In this document: one piece after another, positions 25,999 through 33,961 of the stretch | How positions within the stretch are numbered: position 1 is the first letter of the stretch | Layout: each line of letters opens with the position of its first letter | DNA from: Paenibacillus sp. 32352 | GTDB lineage: Bacteria > Bacillota > Bacilli > Paenibacillales > NBRC-103111 | Direction: 5' to 3' | Assembly: GCF_002042965.1 (NCBI RefSeq) | Contig: NZ_MZNT01000003.1 | Span: 372,001-436,000 of the forward strand | Length of the DNA: 64,000 nucleotides | Translations under genes and position numbers: made by a program | The notes under the pieces: generated by a model | What the model was told of the DNA's origin: nothing | Seen by the model: only the letters and a program-made list of their open reading frames with translations | Database searches by the model: none

Positions 25999-26628
25999 TT
26001 GCGTCGAGTCGTCATTATCGGAGCGGGCGGGCATGCAAAGGTCGTCATGGATATTTTGAAATCGAACCGTGCCTTGGAAATTATCGGATGTACGGATAAA
26101 CAGTTAGCAGGAACCCAAGTATTAGGAGTCCCTGTCCTAGGGGATGACTCGGTTCTTCCGGAGCTGTACGGCCAGGGGGTTCGGCACGCCTTTATTGCTA
26201 TCGGAGATAATAAGCTTCGAAGGCTGCTGGCCCGCAAAGCTACGGAGCTGGGGTATGAATTAATCAACGCGGTGAGTCCTCACGCTTACGTGGCTGAAGC
26301 AGCTTCTCTTGGGGCTGGCGTTGCGGTAATGGCGGGAGCAGTCATTCATCCGGATGTCCGAATAGGAGATAACAGCATTATTAATACGCAGGCTTCTGTA
26401 GATCATGACTGTGTGATCGGAGAGGCGTGTCATGTGGCGCCGGGTGCAACTCTGTCGGGAACCGTCACTGTAGGAGACGGAACGTTCCTTGGTACCGGGA
26501 CCAAGGTCATCGACGGCGTTCGAATTGGCTCTTGGTCCGTACTCGGAGCCGGTTCCGTAGTCGTCAAGGATATACCGGACAGCTGTCTCGCCTTCGGCGT
26601 ACCGGCGCGCATCATCCGGCAGCTGTAG
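25999..26628 (+). CDS. NeuD/PglD-family sugar O/N-acyltransferase
   Basis: 209 residues; TTG start with GGGGGT 8 bp upstream. N-terminal Rossmann-like PglD-N domain ('VVIIGAGGHAKVVMDIL') followed by left-handed beta-helix hexapeptide repeats ('VAVMAGAVIHPDVRIG', 'VIGEACHVAPGATL', 'LGTGTKVIDG'). The catalytic His of the family is in 'ASVDHDCVIG'. Members transfer acetyl groups from acetyl-CoA to 4-amino groups of nucleotide sugars. With a GDP-perosamine-synthase-type gene converging from the other side of a shared terminator, acetylation of GDP-perosamine (the PerB role) is the best guess. Enzyme family firm; substrate inferred. Confidence 0.87.
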   Translation: MRRVVIIGAGGHAKVVMDILKSNRALEIIGCTDKQLAGTQVLGVPVLGDDSVLPELYGQGVRHAFIAIGDNKLRRLLARKATELGYELINAVSPHAYVAEAASLGAGVAVMAGAVIHPDVRIGDNSIINTQASVDHDCVIGEACHVAPGATLSGTVTVGDGTFLGTGTKVIDGVRIGSWSVLGAGSVVVKDIPDSCLAFGVPARIIRQL

Positions 26629-26639
26629 CCTATAAACCT

Positions 26640-26678
26640 AAAAAGACGCTTCCCGTTCGTCAGGGGAGGCGTCTTTTT
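26640..26678. terminator. Bidirectional terminator between convergent genes
   Basis: A 15-bp stem, AAAAAGACGC at its base with A and T tracts on either side, lies between the plus-strand acyltransferase and the minus-strand aminotransferase and can serve both. Confidence 0.88.
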
Positions 26679-26772
26679 GGTGTTTTGGGGCATTAGGGGC
26701 GAATAGAGGCTGAAACCCATCCGGCTTATCCATTCGTTTAGTGTGGGTCGTCCGGGAAACACGCCGATAGAC

Positions 26773-27906
26773 TTAATTCTGTTCGGCAGCCTTCACTTCA
26801 GCGGCGACCTGTTTAACCATTGCCGCAATATGCTGGATATCCTCCGGCGTCAGGCTGCCGTAGCTTGGCAAATTGATCCCCTGAGCGCAAATGCGGTTGG
26901 ATACCGGAAACTCATCGGCTGGCTGTAAATGCTGATAAGGAGGCAGCTTGTGCATCGGGTAAAAGAACGGCCTGGTTTCAATCCCTAACGCGTACAGACG
27001 CCGCATCACCTCATCCCGCTGCTCTTCCGTAAACTCATGGAAGACGGCGCTGAACATCCAGTATACATTCTTCGCCCATTCCTTCTCCACGGGCAGGGTA
27101 ATAAGGTCGCTGTCCTTCAACTGCTCCACATATTGTCCGGCAACTTGAATCCGCCGCTCGATATGCCATTTAGCCTGCTCCAGCTGCGCCAGGCCAATCG
27201 CGGCTTGAATGTTGGTCATCCGGTAGTTGTACCCGATCACAGGGTACCAGTAACGACGCTGAGGGTCCATTCCCTGCCCTTTTAATAGAGCGATTGTCCG
27301 GGCGATGGAATCGTCGTCGGTGGTGATCATTCCTCCTTCACCGGTGGTCAGTATTTTATTGCCGAATAGACTGAATATGGCTGTGTGGCCAAGAGAGCCT
27401 ACCATGCGTCCTTTATACTGGGCACCTACGGCCTCCGCGGCGTCCTCGATGACGAACAAGCCGTGCCGGCCGGCGATCTCGAGAATCGGGTCCATGTCGG
27501 CCGAATGGCCGTACAGATGCACAGCGATGATCCCTTTCGTGCGCGGGGTTATTTTTGCTTCGATTTTCCGGGGATCGATATTCCAGGTATCCGGTTCCGA
27601 GTCGACGAAAACGGGCTTAGCATTGCAGTAGGTTACTGCGTTGGCCGTCGCGATGAAAGTAAACGTAGGCACGATAACTTCATCCCCCGGACCAACGCCA
27701 TGGGCCAGCAGGGCGAGATGAAGGGCCGTCGTACCGTTGCTGCATGCCAGAGCGTGCTTGGTCGTGCACAGCTCGGCAAAGCCCTGCTCGAATTTTTTGA
27801 TATAAGAGCCGTTTGAGGAAATCCAGGTAGAGTCAAGGCAGTCGTTGACATATTTTTTTTCATTGCCATTTAAGATTGGGAGTGCAACAGGATAAAAGTT
27901 GCCCAA
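26773..27906 (-). CDS. per: DegT/DnrJ/EryC1 aminotransferase, GDP-perosamine synthase type
   Basis: 377 residues; TTG start with AGGAGGG 7 bp upstream. PLP-dependent fold: Schiff-base Lys184 in 'SLFGNKILTTGEGG' and Asp155 in 'VIEDAAEAVGA'. The N-terminal 'LNGNEKKYVNDCLDSTWISS' and the 'KGQGMDPQRRYWYPVIGYNY' region match my recollection of E. coli O157 Per closely. That enzyme converts GDP-4-keto-6-deoxymannose plus glutamate to GDP-perosamine. The precursor would come from manC and the dehydratase at 16739-18714, and the product could be acylated by the convergent NeuD-type enzyme. Relatives that act on UDP-sugars exist, so the GDP assignment rests on similarity plus context. Confidence 0.85.
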   Translation of the reverse strand: MGNFYPVALPILNGNEKKYVNDCLDSTWISSNGSYIKKFEQGFAELCTTKHALACSNGTTALHLALLAHGVGPGDEVIVPTFTFIATANAVTYCNAKPVFVDSEPDTWNIDPRKIEAKITPRTKGIIAVHLYGHSADMDPILEIAGRHGLFVIEDAAEAVGAQYKGRMVGSLGHTAIFSLFGNKILTTGEGGMITTDDDSIARTIALLKGQGMDPQRRYWYPVIGYNYRMTNIQAAIGLAQLEQAKWHIERRIQVAGQYVEQLKDSDLITLPVEKEWAKNVYWMFSAVFHEFTEEQRDEVMRRLYALGIETRPFFYPMHKLPPYQHLQPADEFPVSNRICAQGINLPSYGSLTPEDIQHIAAMVKQVAAEVKAAEQN

Positions 27907-28207
27907 TTTGTATCCCTCCTAGTAGGGCGGCACCGTGCGGAACATGTAAAAGAATGAACGGCGCGTAAGTGATTGAAACATGACTATTCGATAATATATG
28001 CACTTTCTCGGAAATCGGGGTCAAGGTACACCGCTTAACAAGGCCCATTTTGGGAGAGAAGAAACCAGCGAGGGATTTCATAATCCTCCTGTCCGGCTTC
28101 GGGATAAAGACCGTGATAAGCACCCACACACATCATTTTGCATAACAGTATGATATGGGTAGCATAAAAGGCGATTTTGGTAGCCCGTATTGAATTGGAG
28201 GAGAACG
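27907..28207. other. Divergent intergenic region
   Basis: About 300 bp between the aminotransferase (minus) and the hydroxylase fusion (plus). On the minus strand CATATATTA (27992-28000) matches a sigma-K/E -10, with GACC about 19 bp upstream, slightly longer than ideal; it is 86 bp before the aminotransferase start. On the plus strand I see two CATAA strings but no well-spaced promoter. No convincing gene. Confidence 0.35.
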
Positions 28208-29380
28208 ATGTTGATTAAGCCTTCCGTTATTTATCAGCAAGAACCGTTAATCGCAAAATATGAGCAGGTTGTAACCACTGCAGAATGCCGGCAGTTAATT
28301 GAAATGGCCCAAAATTCTCTTCAGCCTGCCAAAGTCATAGGACAAACGGAGGTAGTAACCTCGGATTTCAGAAAGTCGGATTTTGCCTGGTTTAACCATC
28401 ATGCCAATGAAACGGTAATCCGGGTATGTAAGCGGGTCGCTTCCATCGTTGGGCAGCCTCTTCATTATGCGGAAAATCTTCAGATTGCAAGATATCTCGT
28501 TGGCGGTAAGTTCGGTGCCCATTATGATACTTATGATTTGTCCACGGTAGCCGGCAAAAACTTCTTTCATCAAGGAGGGCAAAGGCTGTACACGGCACTG
28601 CTGTACCTGAATTCAACAAATGCCGGGGGCGAAACCTACTTTCCTGAGCTGAACCTGGACATTGTTCCGACGGAAGGCACTCTATTGGTTTTTGAGAATT
28701 GCAAAAAAGGTACGAATGAAACGCATCCGCTATCCTTGCACGGCTCGCGGGAGCTGAAGGAAGGGGAGAAATGGATCGCTACTTTATGGTTCCGGGAGAA
28801 GGCTCAGTACGTCGCTCCATGGACTCAAGCTGCAGTTGAAGAACAAATGCTGCCCGAGAATAAGGAACCTCAGGCCGAACGCATGGAGCCGATGCCTGTC
28901 TCGGGCATGCCGGATCCAGAACCAGCTACAGCTTCCACTTCGGGAAGCCAAACGCTATCCGCTAAGGTCGTTGCGAAAGGGAGCGGAGGGAAGCGGGAAA
29001 TTCATTTCCGTGGATTTTCAGTGCAGACCAATTACATGGCGGAGGATGGTCAGTATGATCGGGGGCCGAGTCCAGGGGAAATGATTCTAGGGGCACTGGG
29101 CAGCTGCGTAACTCAAACTGCATTGGCATTGGCGGCAGAGAGAAAGATCGTACTGCAAAAGGTTGAAGTGGAGGTCGAGGGAGAGCTGGCCCAAAATGAT
29201 CCGTGGAGTGCGCCTTCCCTTCATAACATATCCTATCAACTTAACATTGTTTCGCCGGAATCTACAGACACCATACTCAAGCTGCACAATGCGGTCACCA
29301 GAGTATGCCCTAGCTTGCATCTGTTAACCGATCCACAAACCGTTCGCAGGACATTTGTACACGTGCAGCCGACGCAATAA
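28208..29380 (+). CDS. Prolyl-4-hydroxylase (2OG-Fe(II) oxygenase) fused to OsmC domain
   Basis: 390 residues from ATG 28208 (GGAGGAG 4 bp upstream). Residues ~1-200 form a P4H-type double-stranded beta-helix: iron ligands His105 and Asp107 ('HYDTYD') and His178, with Lys188 for 2-oxoglutarate ('HGSRELKEGEKW'). A Pro/Glu-rich linker (~201-248) leads to an OsmC/Ohr-like domain (~250-390) with both redox Cys: Cys300 in 'GALGSCVTQ' and Cys367 in 'RVCPSLHLL'. P4H domains hydroxylate proline in collagen-like or other proteins; OsmC domains reduce organic peroxides. I know of no common protein with this fusion. Located inside a spore-type glycan island, it may modify a surface protein while the OsmC half handles peroxide by-products; that link is inference. 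Confidence 0.88.
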   Translation: MLIKPSVIYQQEPLIAKYEQVVTTAECRQLIEMAQNSLQPAKVIGQTEVVTSDFRKSDFAWFNHHANETVIRVCKRVASIVGQPLHYAENLQIARYLVGGKFGAHYDTYDLSTVAGKNFFHQGGQRLYTALLYLNSTNAGGETYFPELNLDIVPTEGTLLVFENCKKGTNETHPLSLHGSRELKEGEKWIATLWFREKAQYVAPWTQAAVEEQMLPENKEPQAERMEPMPVSGMPDPEPATASTSGSQTLSAKVVAKGSGGKREIHFRGFSVQTNYMAEDGQYDRGPSPGEMILGALGSCVTQTALALAAERKIVLQKVEVEVEGELAQNDPWSAPSLHNISYQLNIVSPESTDTILKLHNAVTRVCPSLHLLTDPQTVRRTFVHVQPTQ

Positions 29381-29519
29381 AAGAGCAATCTAGCTGCGGT
29401 ATAACATCGCACAAGTATTGCGGTTTCAACATTACGGCGTGTTTGCTTTCCGACCTGCCTATCCGAATCTCATGCTCTTCTTATGGAGTATGGGATTTTT
29501 TTTATTAGTGAACGGACTC

Positions 29520-29544
29520 AGCCCCACTTTGTGGGGCTATTTTG
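29520..29544 (+). terminator. Rho-independent terminator
   Basis: A perfect 8-bp stem AGCCCCAC/GTGGGGCT with a TTT loop and ATTTTG tail, between the hydroxylase fusion and rmlA. Confidence 0.7.
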
Positions 29545-29689
29545 TTCCTTGGCCATAACTACCGGACAACAGCCAATTTTTACTCCAGTGAGGTATCCGT
29601 CTATATGCTCCTATGTGTACGAGAATATCATTAACTAGAGTGTGTGGCGCAAGCTGGAGGTAAAAGCTGTAGGGAAAGGAGTTGTATGC

Positions 29690-30412
29690 ATGAGAGGAAT
29701 TATTTTGGCCGGCGGTACGGGTACGAGGCTTCGTCCGCTGACGAATTTGGTTAACAAACATCTTCTGCCAGTAGGAAAGTATCCTATGATTCATTACGCA
29801 ATAGACAAGATGGTATCGCTCGGAATCAAGCAAATTCTTCTGGTCATAGGCAAGCCATCCGCCGGTTTGTTTACGGAATATATAGGAAGCGGGCAGCAAT
29901 GGGGGGTTAGCATCACGTACAAAATCCAGGAGGAGGCCGGGGGGATTGCAGAAGCACTGGCGCTTGCAGAGGATTTCGTTCCTGCTGATGAGAGCATGCT
30001 GGTGATTCTCGGGGATAATCTTTTTCAGGACAATCTGCATCCGGCGGTAGAAGCTTACACGAAACAGCCTCGGGGGGCTCATGTGTTTCTGAAGTCCGTG
30101 CCGGACCCGTCCCGTTATGGCGTTCCGGTAATGGAAGAAGGCCGTATTACACTAATCGAAGAGAAGCCAGAAAACCCGCAATCGAATTACTGCGTGACAG
30201 GCATTTATATGTATGATTCACAGGTTTTCGATATTATTCGAACGATAAAGCCTTCCTCCAGAGGAGAGCTGGAAATCACCGATGTGAATAATGCCTATGC
30301 AGCCAAAAAAGAATTGTCCTATAGTATATTGTCCGGATGGTGGACAGATGCAGGAACCCATGACTCCTTGCAGGAAGCAAGCGAGAAGCTGAGAGGAAGT
30401 GATGCGGAATGA
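29690..30412 (+). CDS. rmlA: Glucose-1-phosphate thymidylyltransferase (SpsI-like)
   Basis: 240 residues from ATG 29690 (AAAGGAG 8 bp upstream). Nucleotidyltransferase signature 'GIILAGGTGTRLRPLT' with the Lys of 'NKHLLPVGKYPMI', then 'LGDNLFQDNL', 'EEKPENP' and 'GWWTDAGTHDSL'. At 240 residues it is the short RmlA form, as in B. subtilis SpsI (about 246), rather than the ~290-residue allosteric form. It makes dTDP-glucose from glucose-1-phosphate. First gene of a tight four-gene dTDP-rhamnose operon; the stop overlaps the rmlB start by 4 bp. Confidence 0.93.
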   Translation: MRGIILAGGTGTRLRPLTNLVNKHLLPVGKYPMIHYAIDKMVSLGIKQILLVIGKPSAGLFTEYIGSGQQWGVSITYKIQEEAGGIAEALALAEDFVPADESMLVILGDNLFQDNLHPAVEAYTKQPRGAHVFLKSVPDPSRYGVPVMEEGRITLIEEKPENPQSNYCVTGIYMYDSQVFDIIRTIKPSSRGELEITDVNNAYAAKKELSYSILSGWWTDAGTHDSLQEASEKLRGSDAE

Positions 30413-31431
30413 GCACGTTGTTGGTTACCGGGGGCATGGGCTTTATCGGAAGCAACTTCATTCTGTATTGGCTCCAAAACCATCCTAAGGATCGGGTAAT
30501 CAACTACGATCTGCTGACGTATGCCGGAAACCCTGCCAATGTTGCCTCTGTGCAACATTTATCGAATTACCGTTTTATAAAAGGGGATATTGCGGATGTA
30601 GCGCTTGTAGGAAGGGTCATGCTGGAGGAGCAGGTCGATTGCATCGTACATTTTGCGGCGGAATCGCATGTAGATCGAAGCATTGAAGATGCTTCCGTGT
30701 TTGTCCGTACTAATGTGTTAGGTACGCAGGGGGTATTGGAGGCGGCAAGGAAATGCGGGGTCCGCCGTATGGTCCATGTGTCCACCGATGAAGTGTATGG
30801 AACGCTGGGGAAGGAAGGTTATTTTACCGAGCAAACGCCGCTTTCCCCGAACAGTCCCTACTCTGCGAGTAAGGCCGGATCGGATTTCATGGCTCGCGCT
30901 TATTACGAAACGTATGGTTTGCCGGTTATGATCACACGCTGTTCCAACAACTACGGCCCCTACCAATATCCGGAGAAGCTGATCCCCAAGATTATCACGA
31001 GGGCGCTTCTGGATCAACCGATTCCTGTGTATGGGGACGGACAGAATGTAAGAGATTGGCTTCATGTGGAGGATCACTGCTCGGCAATTGAGCGGGTGCT
31101 GGAATCCGGCAAGCCGGGGCAGGTCTACAATATTGGCGGAAACAGCGAACGATCCAACATCGAGGTCGTCACCGAAATACTTAAGCGGCTGGGTAAACCG
31201 GAAACACTCATTCAATTTGTCGCCGACAGACCCGGACATGACCGCCGATATGCTATTGATGCATCCAAAATAAGAGAGGAGCTCGGCTGGGCCCCCCGTT
31301 ATTCATTCCAGGAGGGAATTGCGCAAACCGTGGATTGGTACGCGTTACACACGGGTTGGTGGAAACAACCTGCCGGAGATGTCCCTGAAGGCCATGCCGG
31401 GGACGATGACGGAGGTGAGCCCGAAGGATGA
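30409..31431 (+). CDS. rmlB: dTDP-glucose 4,6-dehydratase (SpsJ-like)
   Basis: 340 residues. Extended SDR with 'TGGMGFIGSNFILYWL', the dehydratase signature 'STDEVYG' (Asp-Glu) and 'YSASKAGSD' Tyr-x3-Lys, plus 'TRCSNNYGPYQYPEKLIP' diagnostic for RmlB. Converts dTDP-glucose to dTDP-4-keto-6-deoxyglucose. Starts 4 bp inside rmlA and ends 4 bp inside rmlD, so translation is coupled. The C-terminal ~20 residues are acidic and Gly-rich ('PEGHAGDDDGGEPEG'), a small lineage-specific tail. Confidence 0.95.
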   Translation: MSTLLVTGGMGFIGSNFILYWLQNHPKDRVINYDLLTYAGNPANVASVQHLSNYRFIKGDIADVALVGRVMLEEQVDCIVHFAAESHVDRSIEDASVFVRTNVLGTQGVLEAARKCGVRRMVHVSTDEVYGTLGKEGYFTEQTPLSPNSPYSASKAGSDFMARAYYETYGLPVMITRCSNNYGPYQYPEKLIPKIITRALLDQPIPVYGDGQNVRDWLHVEDHCSAIERVLESGKPGQVYNIGGNSERSNIEVVTEILKRLGKPETLIQFVADRPGHDRRYAIDASKIREELGWAPRYSFQEGIAQTVDWYALHTGWWKQPAGDVPEGHAGDDDGGEPEG

Positions 31432-32294
31432 AGGTATTTATTACGGGAGCGGGGGGCCAGCTGGGATATGATTTGATCCGTGTGTTATCTTCCAAGCATC
31501 AGGTTGTAGCCATGACGAGAGCCGAGCTTGATGTGACGAATGAGACAGCTGTTTTTCAAGCTATCAGGAACATAAAACCGGATGCGGTCATTCATGCCGC
31601 AGCTTACACGAACGTGGATAAAGCGGAGCAGGAGAGCCATGAGGCTTATACCATCAATTCGATTGGAACGAAAAATGTAGCTCTTGCGGCAGCGGAGATT
31701 GGGGCGAAGCTCGTTCATATCAGCACGGATTACGTGTTTGACGGGAGCAAGCGAAGCCCCTATATCGAGACGGACCGGCCTAACCCATTAGGCGTGTATG
31801 GAAATTCCAAGCTGCATGCGGAGAAATTCGTGGAGCTCATCAGCGGACAATATTTCATCTTGCGTACTTCCTGGCTGTACGGCAAAAACGGCAGTAATTT
31901 TGTTACAAAAATGATTTCATTAGGCTGGCAGCACGGGGAGCTTAAGGTCGTATCCGATCAATTCGGTTCACCGACCTATACGCTCGATTTGGCACGATTT
32001 ATCGAGTACTTGATGCAAACGGACTGCTATGGGCTGTACCATGTTGCCAATAGGGGGCAATGCTCGAGGTACGCGTTCGCTCAAGCGATCTTTCAAGCTT
32101 TGAATTGGCATCACGTGAAGCTGGTTCCCATTAGCTCGGCAGGCTTTCCGTCTGCTGCTCAAAGGCCCGAATACTCCGTTTTTGACGACTCTGCTATCCG
32201 GTTGAACCACCTTCCGCGTCTTCGGGATTGGAAGGATGCTTTGAACGACTTTTTGCATAATGATTTTGTATTGGAGGAACCGGCTGATGATTGA
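31428..32294 (+). CDS. rmlD: dTDP-4-dehydrorhamnose reductase (SpsK-like)
   Basis: 288 residues. SDR with 'ITGAGGQLGYDLIRVL', 'STDYVFDG', 'YGNSKLHAEKF' (Tyr-x3-Lys) and 'RTSWLYG', all classic RmlD features. It reduces dTDP-4-keto-L-rhamnose to dTDP-L-rhamnose using NAD(P)H. The order A-B-D-C and the short RmlC that follows match B. subtilis spsI-J-K-L, a spore-coat polysaccharide operon, better than housekeeping rmlACBD clusters. Confidence 0.94.
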   Translation: MKVFITGAGGQLGYDLIRVLSSKHQVVAMTRAELDVTNETAVFQAIRNIKPDAVIHAAAYTNVDKAEQESHEAYTINSIGTKNVALAAAEIGAKLVHISTDYVFDGSKRSPYIETDRPNPLGVYGNSKLHAEKFVELISGQYFILRTSWLYGKNGSNFVTKMISLGWQHGELKVVSDQFGSPTYTLDLARFIEYLMQTDCYGLYHVANRGQCSRYAFAQAIFQALNWHHVKLVPISSAGFPSAAQRPEYSVFDDSAIRLNHLPRLRDWKDALNDFLHNDFVLEEPADD

Positions 32295-32742
32295 AGGTGT
32301 TCTGAAAAAAAATCTTGTGCTCCACAGCGACGATAGAGGGTATTTTATGGAAATATTACGGGAGGATGACCCCATCTATGGAAGGTTTGGGCAGGCCTCT
32401 CTCTCCATGTCATATCCGGGTGTCATCAAGGCATTCCATTATCATAAGAAGCAGGATGATATCTGGTTCTTCCCTTCGGGGAACGCCCAAGTGGTGCTGC
32501 ACGATATGAGAACCGATTCGCCGACTTACAAGCAGACGGACGTGTACTATATGGGAGATCATAACAGGTATCTGCTGTTCATTCCGCGCGGAGTTGCGCA
32601 TGGCTACAGGGTGCTCGGCAATCAACCGGCCACCATCCTGTATTTCACGAATATGGCCTATGACCCCAAGCAGCCGGATGAATTCCGTATAGACTGGAAT
32701 GATGCGTCTATCGGGTTCGATTGGCAGACACGAAATCGATAA
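32287..32742 (+). CDS. rmlC: dTDP-4-dehydrorhamnose 3,5-epimerase-type cupin (SpsL-like)
   Basis: 151 residues from ATG 32287 (GGAGGA 8 bp upstream, inside the end of rmlD; 8-bp overlap). Cupin of the RmlC type but shorter than the usual ~180 residues: 'SYPGVIKAFHYHKKQDDIWF' carries the catalytic His region, 'VVLHDMRTDSPTY' and 'IPRGVAHGYRVLG' follow. SpsL of B. subtilis is similarly short. It should epimerise dTDP-4-keto-6-deoxyglucose. Whether it is a full 3,5-epimerase or a single-centre epimerase giving another 6-deoxysugar cannot be decided here. Confidence 0.88.
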   Translation: MIEGVLKKNLVLHSDDRGYFMEILREDDPIYGRFGQASLSMSYPGVIKAFHYHKKQDDIWFFPSGNAQVVLHDMRTDSPTYKQTDVYYMGDHNRYLLFIPRGVAHGYRVLGNQPATILYFTNMAYDPKQPDEFRIDWNDASIGFDWQTRNR

Positions 32743-32750
32743 ATAAGCGG

Positions 32751-32814
32751 GTTTTCCTAGGGAAAACTATTTAGCGAATGCGTACGAAGATAGTTTTCCT
32801 ACGGAAAACTTTTA
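32751..32814 (+). promoter_or_regulatory. Alternating hairpins ahead of CgeB-like operon
   Basis: Four short segments can pair in two ways. GTTTTCC (32751-32757) pairs GGAAAAC (32761-32767), and AGTTTTCC (32792-32799) pairs GGAAAACT (32803-32810), followed by TTTT. Alternatively GGAAAACTAT (32761-32770) pairs ATAGTTTTCC (32790-32799), 10 bp perfect, breaking both. The second hairpin ends just before the AGGAGG of the first CgeB-like gene. This is the layout of an attenuator or translational switch; function untested. Confidence 0.5.
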
Positions 32815-32827
32815 GGAGGTAGACAAA

Positions 32828-33961
32828 GTGGCCAGTCATGGAATACAATCGCGTGCCTTGGCCGCAAAGCTGCAAGGCGCCAGAAAAGGGCGAGCGGACG
32901 GCTACCGTCTCGGCCGCAGCCACGGCTACCATTTGGGGCGATGTCAAGCAGTACTGGACCGGGTGCAGCCGATACCGAGTGTAATAAGAGCGATAAAAGT
33001 GATGTATGTGGAGGAAGGAACCCCGGGGTTTCGCACATTGGACCTGGGGATTGCCAACTCGCTTAGTGTGCTGGTCCAGGAAGTGAAGGTCGTTCCGCCC
33101 ACATCGGATCTGACGGCCATTGCGTGCGAATTCCGCCCTGATTTAATCCTAGTTCTAAATGGGATTTTGCGTGTGCCTAACGAGCAAATTATTAATCTTC
33201 GCCTGCACGGGTTCCGAACGGCGGTCTGGATAATGGATGATCCTTACTTTACGGATATTACGGCCTCCATGGCGCCGTTGTACGATTACATTTTTACCCA
33301 TGAGTTCAATGCAGTTCCGTTTTACCAGGCTCTGGGATGCGGGAATGTGCATTATTTGCCTTCCGGTGTAGATCGGGCCGTAGTCGCTCCGCGATTTGTC
33401 GAAAGACATTACCGGTCGGATGTGTGCTTTATCGGCTCCGCTTTTCCTAACCGGATCTCCTTCTTTGATAAAGTGATCCCCGCTCTAAAAGGAGTACGGC
33501 TGTTTATGGCAGGTTATGGCTGGAACCAGCTGAAGCATTATGATGCCATTAAACAACATGTGAATCTTCAAGGGGTACTGTATGATGATAACATCAAGTA
33601 CTACATCGGGGCTAAAATCGTGATCAACTTGCATCGTTCGGCCGAGGAGCGGTATAACAGCAGGAGAATCCATGCTATGTCCGTTAATCCCAGGACGTTT
33701 GAAATATGCGCATGCGGTACGCTCCAATTGACGGACATTAGGGAGGATTTAACCAGCCATTACACGCCCGGACAAGAGCTTGCCACTTTTGCAGGTCCGG
33801 AGGAGCTCGTGGATCGCATTCACTATTACTTGCGTCATGAGGAAGAAAGACGGCGAACAGCTCTCGGAGGGCTGCATAAAACCATGAGCCAGCACACTTA
33901 CAGTCATCGTTTGCAAGCAATGCTGCTCACCATTTTTAACGAAACAGGTGGTTTGGTATGA
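32828..33961 (+). CDS. CgeB-like spore glycosyltransferase, copy 1
   Basis: 377 residues; GTG start with AGGAGG 8 bp upstream. Residues ~15-45 hold the glycine-periodic tag 'GRADGYRLGRSHGYHLGR'. The rest is a GT-B fold of the CgeB type: 'FRPDLILVLNG', 'TAVWIMDDPYFTDI', 'YIFTHE', 'DVCFIGSAFPNR', and the C-terminal half 'VNPRTFEICACGTLQLTDIR' with 'YTPGQELATF' and 'SQHTYSHRL'. In B. subtilis CgeB is a late mother-cell protein affecting the outermost spore layer. First of three tandem paralogues; its stop overlaps copy 2 by 4 bp. Family firm, donor sugar unknown. Confidence 0.9.
   Translation: MASHGIQSRALAAKLQGARKGRADGYRLGRSHGYHLGRCQAVLDRVQPIPSVIRAIKVMYVEEGTPGFRTLDLGIANSLSVLVQEVKVVPPTSDLTAIACEFRPDLILVLNGILRVPNEQIINLRLHGFRTAVWIMDDPYFTDITASMAPLYDYIFTHEFNAVPFYQALGCGNVHYLPSGVDRAVVAPRFVERHYRSDVCFIGSAFPNRISFFDKVIPALKGVRLFMAGYGWNQLKHYDAIKQHVNLQGVLYDDNIKYYIGAKIVINLHRSAEERYNSRRIHAMSVNPRTFEICACGTLQLTDIREDLTSHYTPGQELATFAGPEELVDRIHYYLRHEEERRRTALGGLHKTMSQHTYSHRLQAMLLTIFNETGGLV

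Noticed and set aside
27860..28129. 89-codon minus-strand open frame upstream of the aminotransferase
   Set aside because: Overlaps the strong TTG start and ribosome site of the aminotransferase and the candidate promoter; no recognisable protein.
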